Source: Sinomicrobium kalidii (GTDB taxonomy: Bacteria > Bacteroidota > Bacteroidia > Flavobacteriales > Flavobacteriaceae). From it: a stretch of 64,000 nucleotides of DNA. Under the pieces are notes generated by a model. The model did not search any database and was not told the DNA's origin. It was given only the letters and a program-made list of their open reading frames with translations. Of this stretch, positions 1-10,154 are shown piece by piece. A program made the position numbers and the translations under genes. The stretch lies in contig NZ_CP089211.1 in NCBI RefSeq assembly GCF_021183825.1, positions 2,480,001 to 2,544,000 of the forward strand, read 5' to 3'. Every line of letters starts with the position of its first letter. Within the stretch, counting starts at the first letter, position 1.

Positions 1-3000
1 AAATATCAAGAGGAGGGAGTACTAACCCGGTATATACCGATACCAACGTAGACAATGGCACCACCTATTATTATGTGGTATCTGCTCATAATAAGAAAGG
101 GGACGGACCGGACTCAGAAGAAATAGCCGCTACACCTGTGGAAGGGATAGAAATAATGCCGGAGGGGTGGACCCGCACAGACATTGGGGAGCTACAAATT
201 GAAGGAGAGGCCATTTATGCTGAGGTTAATACAGGCCATACTTTTATAACCAAGGGAGCAGGAATCGTTGGGGGCACCTCCGACGCCTTAGGCTTCACCT
301 ACGGAATTGCTTCGGGGGACGTAACACTTAGTGCGAGGGTGAATGATTTTGGAGGGGTACAAAAAACGGGGATTATGATCCGGGAATCCCTGGATCCCGA
401 TGCCAGGACGGTACTGATGAAAATAGGAGATATAGGATGGCGCCTTGCCGGAATGGGTGTGCGCTCCGAGACGGGTGGGAATATGGAATGGATAGGGGGT
501 AACCGCTATACATGGAGACCTGAAATCTGGTTTAAGATTTCCCGATCGGGGAACACTTTTACGGTATACGAATCCAATAACAAAGAAGAATGGTTTGAAG
601 TAGGCAGCCGAACCATAGAAATGGCTGAGCATGTATATGTGGGGCTTTTCAACAGTTCCGGAAATACCTCTTCCCGGAATACTACCCGGTATGACCACGT
701 TTCTGTCACAGGATTCGATGGTAGTGTGCCAGAGGCGCCTGCCAACCTTACGGCTTCGGCAGGCAACACCCGGGTCACCCTGGATTGGGATGAAGCAACT
801 AATGCTTCCGGCTATACCTTAAAACGTTCTACGGTAAGCGGAGGGCCTTATGAAGAGGTGGCTACAAACCTTAATGAAACCGGGTATACAGATTCAGACC
901 TCGATAATGACACCACGTATTATTATGTGGTCACAGCAGCAAACTTTGCGGGCCAAGGTGCCAGTTCCGAAGAAGTAAGTGCAACCCCGCAATTAGCAAT
1001 ACCTCCCGAACCCATTAATGTAAGGGCCACTTCCATATCCGTACAACAGGTCGATCTTACCTGGGAAGAAAGCCTTACGGCTGAAACCTATAAGGTCAGG
1101 AGAGCAACAACCGGCGGAGGGCCATATACTATTGTTGACAGTCTCACCGCCACTTCTTACAGTGATCTCAGCGTTACCGAAGGGAGCACCTACTATTATG
1201 TGATTACCGCAATTAATGAAAAAGGAGAATCGGCTAATTCCGAAGAAGTGCGTGCCGCTCCCGGAAAAATCGCCTATCTGGCTTTCGATGAGACCGAAGG
1301 CAGTATTGCGGCCGATACCTGGACCGATACGGACGGCACGCTCATGGGCGGGGCGACCTGGACCGAAGGTATTGTAAACAACGGGATTTTACTCAATGGC
1401 TCCGGTGATTCTCATGTTGAATTACCCGCCGGTCTTATGACCGGGGTGAACGATTTTACCGTCAGTACCTGGGTGAAACTGGATGAAAACCCCACCTGGG
1501 GCCGTATCTTCGATTTTGGCTCGGGAACAGACAAGTATATGTTTTTAAGCCCGGGAAGTAGCAGCAACACGGTGCGCTATTCCATCAGGAACGACAACAT
1601 CGATCAGCAGATCAACAGTTCCCCGGCACTTTCTGTAGGGGACTGGCATCACGTGGCAGTGACCCAATCGGGCGACGTAGGGATCCTTTATATTGACGGG
1701 GAAGAAGTCGGCCGTAACGAGAATATGACCCTCAGTCCGGCAGATCTCGGGAACACTGCCCAAAACTGGATCGGGAAATCCCAGTGGCCGGACCCGCTTT
1801 TAAAGGGTACCGTAGATGAATTCAAGATATACAGCAAAGCCCTGGACGCTTCGGAAATAGCATCCGTTTATCAGGAATTGGCACCGCCGGATTCACCGAA
1901 AGACCTGGGCATTGACATTGCGGAAAATATGGTCTCATTAAGCTGGTCCGCGAGTGAAACAGCTACTTCCTACAACATTAAAAGGGCATCGACACGGGAA
2001 GGGCCATACAATACCATCGCAGAAGTTACTACAACTTCTTACGAAGAAAGTTATACGGAAGGGGACACTTATTTTTATGTGGTTTCCGCCGTCAATTCAA
2101 ATGGCGAATCGGTCAATTCAACCCGGGTAAGTACAAATCTTCACAAATATATATACCTGAAATTCGATGAGGCCGAAGGCAATATCGCCTCCGATTCCTG
2201 GTCGGGCCTGGACGGTACGCTGGAAAGTGGTGCAGGCTGGGGCGAAGGTACGGCAAACAATGCCGTTCAACTTGACGGTACAAACGGATCATACGCAACC
2301 CTTCCCGAAGGGATTATGACGGAGATAAATGACTTCACCATCTGTACCTGGGTTCGTTTGGACGAAGTGGCAACATGGGCCCGTATTTTTGACTTTGGTA
2401 CCGAGAACGAGAACTCCATGTTCCTGACCCCGGAGACATCGACTTCCGGCGAAGGGATCCGGTTTGCTATTAAGACCCGGAGTGGATATCCAAAGTTATC
2501 CTATAACCATACCTGGGAACCAGGTACCTGGACGCATATAGCGTTGACCCTGAGCGGGAATACCGCAACAATGTACCTCAACGGGGAGCAGGTAGCTTCC
2601 GGTACCGATTTCACCAAACGGCCTTCAGACCTGGGCACCACCACCAATAATTACCTGGGAAAAGGGCAGAATGCGGTGGACCCGCATCTGAAAGGCGCTA
2701 TGGATGAATTCAAGATATTCAACAGGGCCTTGTCTGCTACCGAGATCCTGGATGCAATGAAACTGCCGCCCTATGTTCTGGCGAAGGATATAACCGTTGC
2801 GCTGGATGAAGAAGGCCAGGCAGTGATTACCCCGGAACAGGTTGACGACGGTTCGGAAAGCTACCGGGGTGATCTCGGGCTGTCATTGGACATAACAACT
2901 TTTGACTGTTCTCATATACAAACTCCGGTGAAAGTCACCCTGACAGGTGCGGATGATATGGGATATAGCGGCACATCAACGGCAACGGTTACCGTACTGG

Positions 3001-3929
3001 ATAGCCTGAAACCCTCCGTTGTTGCACCGGCCGAACAGTTTTATTGCTACGATGATACCGAAACCTATTCGGTCCCCGAATTGATCGCGACGGATAACTG
3101 TGGAATTGATGAAGTTAAATACACCGTTAGCGGAAGTACGGCCAGAGAAGGAACAGGTGTTGATGCCAGCGGTAACTTTAATGTTGGTGCGTCGACGATC
3201 ACCTGGACGGCCACAGATGTTCAGGGCAATCAAAGTGTCGATTCTACTGTTGTAGTGGTAAACCCTCCCTTAACGGTAGCGATAGCCGATGCCTATGCTG
3301 TTGATCAGACGTCCGCAGTAGCGCCCAATACCATCTACCCGGGTTATGGCCCTGCAGAAATACTTACCATCCGGGCAAATGCCTCCGGAGGTGAAGGGGC
3401 ATATACATATTCCTGGGATACGGGACAAAATACCGAAGCCATAAATGTAAGTGCCGAAGGAACCTATTCGGTAACAGTTACCGATGCAAAAGGATGCAGT
3501 GCTACAACGCAGATCAGTATCGCGGAAGTCAATGTCGGTTGCGGGAAATGGGGGCGTAAAGTCGAGGTCTGTTTCCACGACAGCAAATTGTGTGTTGAGT
3601 CACTGGCGGTAGCTTATTTATTGGATTATGGTGGGCACCTGGGGACCTGCAGTGCAGAAACTGCTGTGAATGCAATGCCAACGGAAGAAGATCACTTTAT
3701 CATCTATCCCAACCCTGCACATGATTTTATTGTCATTACGGCAAAAGAGGCGCCGGAAACCAATGCTACCGTACAGATTTTTAACAGTACGGGGCAATTG
3801 GTAAAAGCAAAGGAATTTAGCGGTAAAAAAGAACAAATTCTGGATGTAAAAGGACTGCCAAAGGGAATCTATGTCATAAAAATAAAGGATGAACACAGCG
3901 TCACCACAAGAAAAATAATCAGGAATTAG
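1..3929 (+). CDS. T9SS-secreted FN3/LamG multidomain protein, 5'-truncated by window edge
   Basis: The reading frame is open from base 3 and starts inside an FN3 domain (TTYYYVVSA near base 60), so the true start and probably a catalytic domain lie outside the window. Counting from the first internal Met (base 75), I see a beta-sandwich resembling DUF1349/LamG (about 25-210), two FN3 domains (about 215-397), LamG (398-600), FN3 (605-690), a second LamG (693-895), HYR/SprB-like repeats (900-1150), a short Cys-rich segment (VEVCFHDSKLCV) and a T9SS sorting domain that begins IYPNPAHDF and ends in RKIIRN. FN3-LamG is thus duplicated in tandem. The modules suggest carbohydrate or surface binding by an exported protein. 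No catalytic motif is visible in this part. The family assignment of the modules is good; the overall function is unknown. Confidence 0.85.
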   Translation, partial: ISRGGSTNPVYTDTNVDNGTTYYYVVSAHNKKGDGPDSEEIAATPVEGIEIMPEGWTRTDIGELQIEGEAIYAEVNTGHTFITKGAGIVGGTSDALGFTYGIASGDVTLSARVNDFGGVQKTGIMIRESLDPDARTVLMKIGDIGWRLAGMGVRSETGGNMEWIGGNRYTWRPEIWFKISRSGNTFTVYESNNKEEWFEVGSRTIEMAEHVYVGLFNSSGNTSSRNTTRYDHVSVTGFDGSVPEAPANLTASAGNTRVTLDWDEATNASGYTLKRSTVSGGPYEEVATNLNETGYTDSDLDNDTTYYYVVTAANFAGQGASSEEVSATPQLAIPPEPINVRATSISVQQVDLTWEESLTAETYKVRRATTGGGPYTIVDSLTATSYSDLSVTEGSTYYYVITAINEKGESANSEEVRAAPGKIAYLAFDETEGSIAADTWTDTDGTLMGGATWTEGIVNNGILLNGSGDSHVELPAGLMTGVNDFTVSTWVKLDENPTWGRIFDFGSGTDKYMFLSPGSSSNTVRYSIRNDNIDQQINSSPALSVGDWHHVAVTQSGDVGILYIDGEEVGRNENMTLSPADLGNTAQNWIGKSQWPDPLLKGTVDEFKIYSKALDASEIASVYQELAPPDSPKDLGIDIAENMVSLSWSASETATSYNIKRASTREGPYNTIAEVTTTSYEESYTEGDTYFYVVSAVNSNGESVNSTRVSTNLHKYIYLKFDEAEGNIASDSWSGLDGTLESGAGWGEGTANNAVQLDGTNGSYATLPEGIMTEINDFTICTWVRLDEVATWARIFDFGTENENSMFLTPETSTSGEGIRFAIKTRSGYPKLSYNHTWEPGTWTHIALTLSGNTATMYLNGEQVASGTDFTKRPSDLGTTTNNYLGKGQNAVDPHLKGAMDEFKIFNRALSATEILDAMKLPPYVLAKDITVALDEEGQAVITPEQVDDGSESYRGDLGLSLDITTFDCSHIQTPVKVTLTGADDMGYSGTSTATVTVLDSLKPSVVAPAEQFYCYDDTETYSVPELIATDNCGIDEVKYTVSGSTAREGTGVDASGNFNVGASTITWTATDVQGNQSVDSTVVVVNPPLTVAIADAYAVDQTSAVAPNTIYPGYGPAEILTIRANASGGEGAYTYSWDTGQNTEAINVSAEGTYSVTVTDAKGCSATTQISIAEVNVGCGKWGRKVEVCFHDSKLCVESLAVAYLLDYGGHLGTCSAETAVNAMPTEEDHFIIYPNPAHDFIVITAKEAPETNATVQIFNSTGQLVKAKEFSGKKEQILDVKGLPKGIYVIKIKDEHSVTTRKIIRN

Positions 3930-4038
3930 GCAAAAGAACCATGATTTATCTGTTGTGGATGATAATTGCAACCCGTTTTTCCCGGGGAAACTTAAAATTG
4001 CAGTATAAAACTATTTTCTCATAAATAGTCTGGGTGGT

Positions 4039-4092
4039 AAAGAGCCGGGGGGCAGGACAACGATACAAACGCTTTGCTCCCCAGGGCTCTTT
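4039..4092 (+). terminator. Hairpin terminator after the multidomain gene
   Basis: AAAGAGCC (4039-4046) pairs with GGCTCTTT (4085-4092). The inner GGGGGC/GCTCCCC bases extend the stem, and a short T run ends it. It lies 110 bases after the stop at 3929 and probably ends that transcript. Confidence 0.55.
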
Positions 4093-4125
4093 TGAATGTG
4101 TCAGATAACAAAAAAGTTAGTAGTT

Positions 4126-4189
4126 AAGAAGAGGTATAGAAGGCATGCCTGGAAAGGCCGTGGCCCTTTCAGGTTCTATACCTCTTCTT
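4126..4189. terminator. Strong 16-bp-stem hairpin, probably bidirectional terminator
   Basis: AAGAAGAGGTATAGAA (4126-4141) is perfectly complementary to 4174-4189. The loop contains a second partial stem (GAAAGGCC at 4152-4159 against GGCCCTTTC at 4162-4170). An A/T-rich tract follows on the right and an A-run on the left, so termination in either direction is possible. Confidence 0.55.
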
Positions 4190-4246
4190 TTATAAAAAAA
4201 CGGAAACGGACAGGTCGGTATGTGGTGCCATTTTGAATAATAAACG

Positions 4247-4333
4247 ACGAATGCTGAATATCGAATGCTGAAGTTAAAAACGCACAACTTATACTTTAAT
4301 ACTTCAGATTTCTGCGGTTCAACATTCAGTATT
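4247..4333. repeat. Intergenic palindromic repeat upstream of GH88 gene
   Basis: This is an imperfect palindrome with arms 4247-4273 and 4302-4333. The right arm carries TTCTGCGGTTC (4310-4320). The exact complement, GAACCGCAGAA, occurs in a similar palindrome at 61063-61073, also just before a gene. It ends about 20 bases before the GH88 start codon, so the transcript leader could fold here. Confidence 0.6.
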
Positions 4334-4352
4334 TACAAATTACAAAAACAAT

Positions 4353-5588
4353 ATGAAAAAATTAGAGGTATACTTTCTGTTGATGCTTATCACGGGAATG
4401 GTGGGATGTGGAAAAAAACAGGAAAACAACAAATTCAATATTGATAAAAATCTCGATTATTGTGTAACGCAGGCTTCGCAGACATTAAAGCATATACCGG
4501 AAGATTCGGTAATGCCGAGGAACATAACAGGCAAGGCTGACGGGCATTGGAAATTTGTCCCTTATAATGATTGGACCAGTGGCTTTTGGCCCGGTACTTT
4601 GTGGTATTTGTATGAGTATACGGGAGAAGAAAAATGGAAAGAAGAGGCAGACCGGTTCAGCCGGTACCTGACCCCGCTTTCGGTGCGCTCCGCTACCGAT
4701 CACGATCTTGGATTTCAGGTGTTTTGCAGCTTCGGGAATGGCTATCGCCTGACAGAAAACAGCGATTACAGGAAAACCATTCTGAAAACTGCCGATACAC
4801 TGGCCACACTCTATAACCCGAAAGTAGGTACAATCCTTTCCTGGCCGGGAATGGTTGACAAAATGGGGTGGCCGCACAATACGATAATCGATAATATGAT
4901 GAACCTCGAAATGTTGTTCTGGGCAAGTAAGAACGGCGGGAAGGATTCACTGTACGATATAGCTGTAAAACATGCCGAAACGACCATGAAAAATCATTTC
5001 AGGAAAGACCATTCGGTTTACCATGTTGTCGTTTACGATACGATAACAGGTAAAAAGGTAAAGGGAGTGACACATCAGGGGTATGCCGACAATTCCCTGT
5101 GGGCCAGGGGACAGGCCTGGGCGATCTACGGATATACCATGACATACCGCGAGACCGGTGCCGATAAATTCCTGGACTTTGCCCAAAAAGTTGCCGATGT
5201 ATACCTGGACAGGTTGCCCGGGGATATGATACCGTTCTGGGATTTTGATGCCCCCCATATTCCGGATGAGCCGAAAGATGCCTCCGCCGCTGCAATTACA
5301 GCTTCCGCTTTGCTGGAGCTCTCGGGGTACATTAAAGATCCCGTAAAGGCGGCCGTTTACAGGGAATCGGCAGAAAAAATGCTCGGAGAACTGAGCTCGC
5401 CGGAATACCGGAGTAATGACAGGAACACGGCCTTTTTATTGCATTCCACAGGACATTATCCGAACGGCAGTGAAGTGGATGCTTCCATTATTTATGCGGA
5501 TTATTATTATCTTGAAGCATTAGTGCGGTTAAAAAAATTGAGGGAAGGTAAACCTGTCGCTGATCCGGCGCTTGTATCGAATAGGTAG
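4353..5588 (+). CDS. GH88 unsaturated glucuronyl/galacturonyl hydrolase, lipoprotein
   Basis: A predicted lipoprotein of 411 residues: the signal sequence ends in GMVGC with Cys19 as the lipid anchor, so it probably sits in the periplasm. GH88 enzymes hydrate the 4,5-double bond of the unsaturated uronic acid left by polysaccharide lyases and thereby release it. The family signatures DHDLG (Asp118) and IIDNMMN (Asp180) match the two catalytic aspartates known in GH88, and HQGYADNSLWARGQAW is the conserved late motif. Length is normal for the family. The gene is flanked by hairpins upstream and converges on the hybrid sensor gene 54 bases downstream. The natural substrate (pectin, glycosaminoglycan-like or other uronate fragments) cannot be read from sequence. 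Confidence 0.9.
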   Translation: MKKLEVYFLLMLITGMVGCGKKQENNKFNIDKNLDYCVTQASQTLKHIPEDSVMPRNITGKADGHWKFVPYNDWTSGFWPGTLWYLYEYTGEEKWKEEADRFSRYLTPLSVRSATDHDLGFQVFCSFGNGYRLTENSDYRKTILKTADTLATLYNPKVGTILSWPGMVDKMGWPHNTIIDNMMNLEMLFWASKNGGKDSLYDIAVKHAETTMKNHFRKDHSVYHVVVYDTITGKKVKGVTHQGYADNSLWARGQAWAIYGYTMTYRETGADKFLDFAQKVADVYLDRLPGDMIPFWDFDAPHIPDEPKDASAAAITASALLELSGYIKDPVKAAVYRESAEKMLGELSSPEYRSNDRNTAFLLHSTGHYPNGSEVDASIIYADYYYLEALVRLKKLREGKPVADPALVSNR

Positions 5589-5642
5589 CTCAAAACAGAG
5601 ATTCATACCGGAAGGAGGAGCTAAGGCTGACTCGCTTTCCTG

Positions 5643-8600
5643 TCAGGAAACCTGAAAAGATCCTTTTGCCGTGGCTTGCTCCACAAACGCATTCGGGCTT
5701 TGTCCGAAAAGCTCCCGGAAGGTTTTACTGAAATATGCCGAAGAATTAAAGCCGGCCATGTAAGCGACTTCCTTAACCGAATAACACCCTTTAAGCAACT
5801 GCTCCGAAGCGTATTTTAAACGTACGGTACGTATAAAACTACTGGGATTCTGCCCCGTAAGGGTATTTATTTTGCGATAAAAGTGCGAGCGGCTCATGGC
5901 GATTTCCTTTAACAGGGCTTCCAGTCCGAAATCCGGGTTTTCAACATTGTCCAGAATGATCTTGGTCGTCTTGTCCAGGAAAACCTCATCCAGGGCGTTG
6001 GTAGCCAACGCTCCGGGCGACGTCACCCCGACTACGGAAACAAATTTTTCTCTCAGCTTCTTCCTGTTCTCCAAAAGGTTGTTTATGCGGGCCTTGAGGA
6101 CATTCATGTGAAAAGGTTTGGGGAGGTATCCGTCCGCACCGGTATTATAACCCTCTACCCTGTCTTCTTCCAGGCTTCGGGCCGTAAGTAAAATAACGGG
6201 GGTATGGCAGATTTCTATATCGGACTTTATCGTTCTGCACAACTCAAAACCGCTCATTTCGGGCATCATCACGTCACTGACAATAAGGTCCGGGAAATAT
6301 TTTTTGGTCTTTTTAAGCCCTTCCGCTCCGTTTTCGGCCTCTTTTATTTTAAAATCTGCCTTAAATTCATTTTTGAGAAGCACCCGAAGTTCCTTGTTAT
6401 CTTCAACAATGAGTATTACCGGCTTTTTTGTTTTGGTATGCCTGTCTGTTGTGTTTTTCTCCCCGGTCTTTTTATACCCTTCGGAGACCGAGATCTCATA
6501 CGCTGCAGATTTTATGGTATCGGAATCAAAAATGTGATCTTTAAGCGGGATATCCCTGCCCTTTGTCGCATACGGTCTGCTGTCTGCGGGTAATTTTACG
6601 GTAAAAACGGTTCCCTTGCCATACTCACTGTTTACCTGTATTTCCCCGCCGTGAATTTCCACGAGGCTCCGGGTAAAATTAAGCCCGATCCCCGTTCCTG
6701 TCCTGGTCTGGTTGGCATGAAAAAACCGGGTAAAGACTTCTTTCAGATGATTTTTCCTGAAACCTATCCCCGTATCTTTTACTTTTATCGCTATACCATC
6801 TGCTTTCTTTTTCTTATTTCCCTTAGCGAACGGGAAAAATAGACCACTACGGTTGTCGCTCCACGATATTCTAGATATATCAAGAGTGACACTTCCCCCG
6901 GCATCGGTAAACTTCAAGGCATTCGACAAAAGGTTGGTCATTATTTTTTCCACCTTGTCCGGATCAAACCATGCCATAAGTTCTTCCGCTTCGGATTCAA
7001 AACGGAAATCAATGGTCTTCATATCGGCCAGATCGACAAAAAGTGAGAAAATATCCCGGCAAAATTTCACCATATCCCCCTGAACCGTTTCAAGGGGGGC
7101 TTTTCCCTGTTCCATTTTCCGGAAATCGAGTAATTGATTGGTCAGGTTGAGCAGTCTCCTGGCGCTTCGGCGGATAGTTTGGGCAGAGGACTTTACTTGT
7201 TCGGGATCATCATAAGAGGAGAGTATTTTGTCCAGGGGATTAAGTATTAGGGTCAGTGGTGTTCTGAATTCATGGGAGACATTAATAAAAAAGCGAAGCT
7301 TCATCTGGTCGAGCTCATGTTCCTTTTCTTCCCTTACCATCCGGGTATAGTATCGCATGCCCACCCAAAAAACAGTGATCCCGGCAATACCGTAGAGCAC
7401 AAAAGCCCACCAGGTCATCCAGGGAGGAGATGATACACTCAGTTTTAACCGGGATACCGGGGCCGTATCCCAGGAATCGTTTACCGTAGCCTTTATCTTA
7501 AAAACATAATCGCCCGCCGCAAGATTGGAGTAGTTGGCTATGGCATTGGCACCGGAATATATCCAGCCCTTGTCCAGCCCTTCCATTTTATAGGCATAAC
7601 GTACCCTTTCCGGATTTTGATAATGCAGCGCGAGAAAACCCAGTGAAATATGATCTTCGTCATATCGCAACCGGATCGTTTTTGTTCGGGAAACCGGTCT
7701 GTCAAACAGCACGCGACCGTTTACGGTGTCCTTACTCTTCACGGTCCGGTTAAAGAGCCGGAATTCGGTCAGGACGGGCCGGATAAGATCCGCTTCGGCA
7801 TCCATATCTTCCGGGCGGAAGATATTAAACCCGTTAATCCCTCCCGCCAGGATACGCCCGTCCCCGGTTTTGGCGATGGACTTGCTTTGAAATTCCATGC
7901 CCTGCAGCCCGTCGTGTGTATTAAAATTCTTGAATTCCCCGGTTTCGGGGTTGAGCCGGGAAAGTCCGCTTTTGGTTGTGATCCACAGGTTACCGGTATC
8001 GTCTTCCTGTATCCCCACTACGAGATTATTGGGCAATCCGTCATGAGTGGAATAAGACTTTTGCCATTGCAGTTTTCCATTAAGCTTGTGCAGGCCGAGG
8101 TCTGTCCCCAGCCAGATATTGCCGCGATGATCTTCTGCAATATGATTTATCCGGTTTCCCTTTATAACATCTTCTTCGATTTCCCGGAATTTCAGGTTGG
8201 CAGGAATGTCTTCCGTTAAATAGTCTTCGGGATACAACACGGAAAGCCCGGAAGAGGTGCCTACCAATAGCCGTTTTCCGGAATCCGTATAAAGGTGAAA
8301 GACAAAATCACTGGCAAGACTGTATTCCTTACCGGGATCGTGCCGGTACGTATAAAATTTTCCGGAAACGGGATCAAACAGGTTGAGTCCTGCGGTTTGT
8401 GTGCCTGCCCACAGTCGTTTCCGACTATCTTCAACGGCACACCAGACCGTATTCTGCCCTATGGAATACGGATCGGAAAGATGGTGTTTATAACGTACGG
8501 CTTTGCCGGTACCGGGATTGAACTTATTGAGTCCCCCGTTCCATGTACATACCCATATGGCGCCTTCCTGTCCTTCGGTCAGGTATACGATCTTATTTGA

Positions 8601-9872
8601 ACTCAGTGAAGAAGGGTCTCCCTTTTTATGGACGTAATGCCGGAATTTCCCCGTAGATTCATCGAATGCACTGAGTCCGCCCCCATCCGTGCCTATCCAT
8701 ATCTTTCCGTCACGGGTCTGTATAACGGATTGTGCGATTTTCGCACCCAGGCTGTTGGGGTTTCCCGGCTGAAAGAAATAATGTCCGAAGGCCGACTTCG
8801 ATAAAACCAGTTTGCTTACTCCTTTGTTATAAGAGGCGATCCACAATGTACCGTCTTTGTCCTCAAGTATTTTCGAGGGCTGGTCATTGGGAAGGGAAAA
8901 AGGGTCTGAAGGATTATGGGTTATATGGTGTATGGTGTCCTTTTCCTTGTCGATAAGGTATAGTCCGTAGCCATCTGTGGCTATCCATATCATCCCTTTG
9001 CTGTCCCGGTACATATCGAATATGGGAATGTTACCTTCGGTGGTATATTGCTTTCGTTCAAACACCTGTTTTTCCCGGTCCCACATAACCAGCCCGGAGA
9101 GGTTATTCCCTATCCAGAAATCCCCGTCCCTGTCTTCCAGTATGCTTTTCGGCATATGGTCCAGCCCGTAACTTCGGGGAATATCCATGGCAACCCGCTC
9201 AAATCCGTCGGCTTTCCCTTCCTCTTCAGATGCGGGAATATATCGGTTCAGGTGCGCTCCCGAAGTACCTATCCAGATATAACCGTCCCGGTCCTTCAGG
9301 ATACCTGTAATGTTATTATGGTCTATGGATCGCGGTACACCTGCCATGTGGGTGTAACGGGTAAATGCCGGGGTTTTGAGGGAAGATTCGTCTACCTTGT
9401 CCAACGGAAGTCTTAACAGCCCGTTTTTTGTCCCTATCCACAAGGTATTGGCTGTATCGTCATAAAAAAGCGTATTGATCACATCAACTACCCCTGTCTG
9501 ACCGGATGCATCGGAACCAAAATAGATACGGGTAAATTTTCCGGTGTGCTTATCCAATACATTCAATCCGTTGCTTGTGCCGATCCACAACCTTCCCCTG
9601 TTGTCTTGCGTAATGGAAGTTATCCGGTTCCCGCTAATGGAATTCCGGTCATTCAATTCCGGACGGTATATCGTAAAAGCAGAACCGTTATACTTGTTCA
9701 GGCCGTCAATAGTGCCAAACCAGAGAAAGCCGTCCTTGTCCTGGAATATTTCGGTACAGGTACTGCTCGAAAGCCCCTCGGTGGTAGAAAGGTTCTCAAA
9801 TTTCAGGTTGGTGTATTGTGCCCTTGCATTAACACAAAAAAGTAACACCCATAAGAACAGCGTAGTCCTCAT
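5643..9872 (-). CDS. Hybrid two-component system sensor/AraC regulator (HTCS)
   Basis: A 1409-residue one-protein signalling system typical of Bacteroidota glycan loci. The order is: signal peptide (cleavage after NARA), about fourteen Reg_prop propeller repeats (GFLWFGTIDGLNKYN, GRLWIGTSNGLNVLD and so on, to about 700), Y_Y_Y domain (about 740-810), transmembrane segment (about 825-850), HisKA with phospho-acceptor His in NVSHEFRTPLTL, HATPase_c (NLLSNALKF, KDTGIGF, GTGIGLNF), receiver domain with Asp in DLIVSDVMMPEMSG and Lys in YLPKPF, and a C-terminal AraC-type HTH. All catalytic signatures look intact. Such proteins bind oligosaccharide in the periplasm and activate nearby utilization genes. 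Its target is unclear: the convergent GH88 is the only adjacent carbohydrate gene, and no susCD pair flanks it. Confidence 0.95.
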   Translation of the reverse strand: MRTTLFLWVLLFCVNARAQYTNLKFENLSTTEGLSSSTCTEIFQDKDGFLWFGTIDGLNKYNGSAFTIYRPELNDRNSISGNRITSITQDNRGRLWIGTSNGLNVLDKHTGKFTRIYFGSDASGQTGVVDVINTLFYDDTANTLWIGTKNGLLRLPLDKVDESSLKTPAFTRYTHMAGVPRSIDHNNITGILKDRDGYIWIGTSGAHLNRYIPASEEEGKADGFERVAMDIPRSYGLDHMPKSILEDRDGDFWIGNNLSGLVMWDREKQVFERKQYTTEGNIPIFDMYRDSKGMIWIATDGYGLYLIDKEKDTIHHITHNPSDPFSLPNDQPSKILEDKDGTLWIASYNKGVSKLVLSKSAFGHYFFQPGNPNSLGAKIAQSVIQTRDGKIWIGTDGGGLSAFDESTGKFRHYVHKKGDPSSLSSNKIVYLTEGQEGAIWVCTWNGGLNKFNPGTGKAVRYKHHLSDPYSIGQNTVWCAVEDSRKRLWAGTQTAGLNLFDPVSGKFYTYRHDPGKEYSLASDFVFHLYTDSGKRLLVGTSSGLSVLYPEDYLTEDIPANLKFREIEEDVIKGNRINHIAEDHRGNIWLGTDLGLHKLNGKLQWQKSYSTHDGLPNNLVVGIQEDDTGNLWITTKSGLSRLNPETGEFKNFNTHDGLQGMEFQSKSIAKTGDGRILAGGINGFNIFRPEDMDAEADLIRPVLTEFRLFNRTVKSKDTVNGRVLFDRPVSRTKTIRLRYDEDHISLGFLALHYQNPERVRYAYKMEGLDKGWIYSGANAIANYSNLAAGDYVFKIKATVNDSWDTAPVSRLKLSVSSPPWMTWWAFVLYGIAGITVFWVGMRYYTRMVREEKEHELDQMKLRFFINVSHEFRTPLTLILNPLDKILSSYDDPEQVKSSAQTIRRSARRLLNLTNQLLDFRKMEQGKAPLETVQGDMVKFCRDIFSLFVDLADMKTIDFRFESEAEELMAWFDPDKVEKIMTNLLSNALKFTDAGGSVTLDISRISWSDNRSGLFFPFAKGNKKKKADGIAIKVKDTGIGFRKNHLKEVFTRFFHANQTRTGTGIGLNFTRSLVEIHGGEIQVNSEYGKGTVFTVKLPADSRPYATKGRDIPLKDHIFDSDTIKSAAYEISVSEGYKKTGEKNTTDRHTKTKKPVILIVEDNKELRVLLKNEFKADFKIKEAENGAEGLKKTKKYFPDLIVSDVMMPEMSGFELCRTIKSDIEICHTPVILLTARSLEEDRVEGYNTGADGYLPKPFHMNVLKARINNLLENRKKLREKFVSVVGVTSPGALATNALDEVFLDKTTKIILDNVENPDFGLEALLKEIAMSRSHFYRKINTLTGQNPSSFIRTVRLKYASEQLLKGCYSVKEVAYMAGFNSSAYFSKTFRELFGQSPNAFVEQATAKGSFQVS

Positions 9873-10154
9873 AAAGTTTCATAAAAAAGGATTGGTCCTG
9901 GTTGTATTGGACAATAAAATTATGTTAAAGTTAAGGATAAAACAAAAAATAAGTGTAATAATAACATTATTGTTAATGTTTTTGACGGCAATGCATGCGT
10001 ATCTCTTATTTTTTACCCTCTCCGGAAGGGTTTGTTTTTCCCGGGCAATTTCTTTCCGCCTTCATTATTAATCATAAAATGAAACCTGTGTAACCTTAAT
10101 TTAACATTATTGCAATACTTTGCCCGATTAAACCAACCTATAGTATAGTCTGAT
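9873..10154. other. Divergent intergenic region between HTCS and TPR regulator
   Basis: 282 A/T-rich bases separate two divergent genes and must hold both promoters. TAACTTTA on the minus strand and ATACTTTG near 10116 on the plus strand are only partial matches to the -7 consensus TAnnTTTG. No operator or hairpin stands out. Confidence 0.3.
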
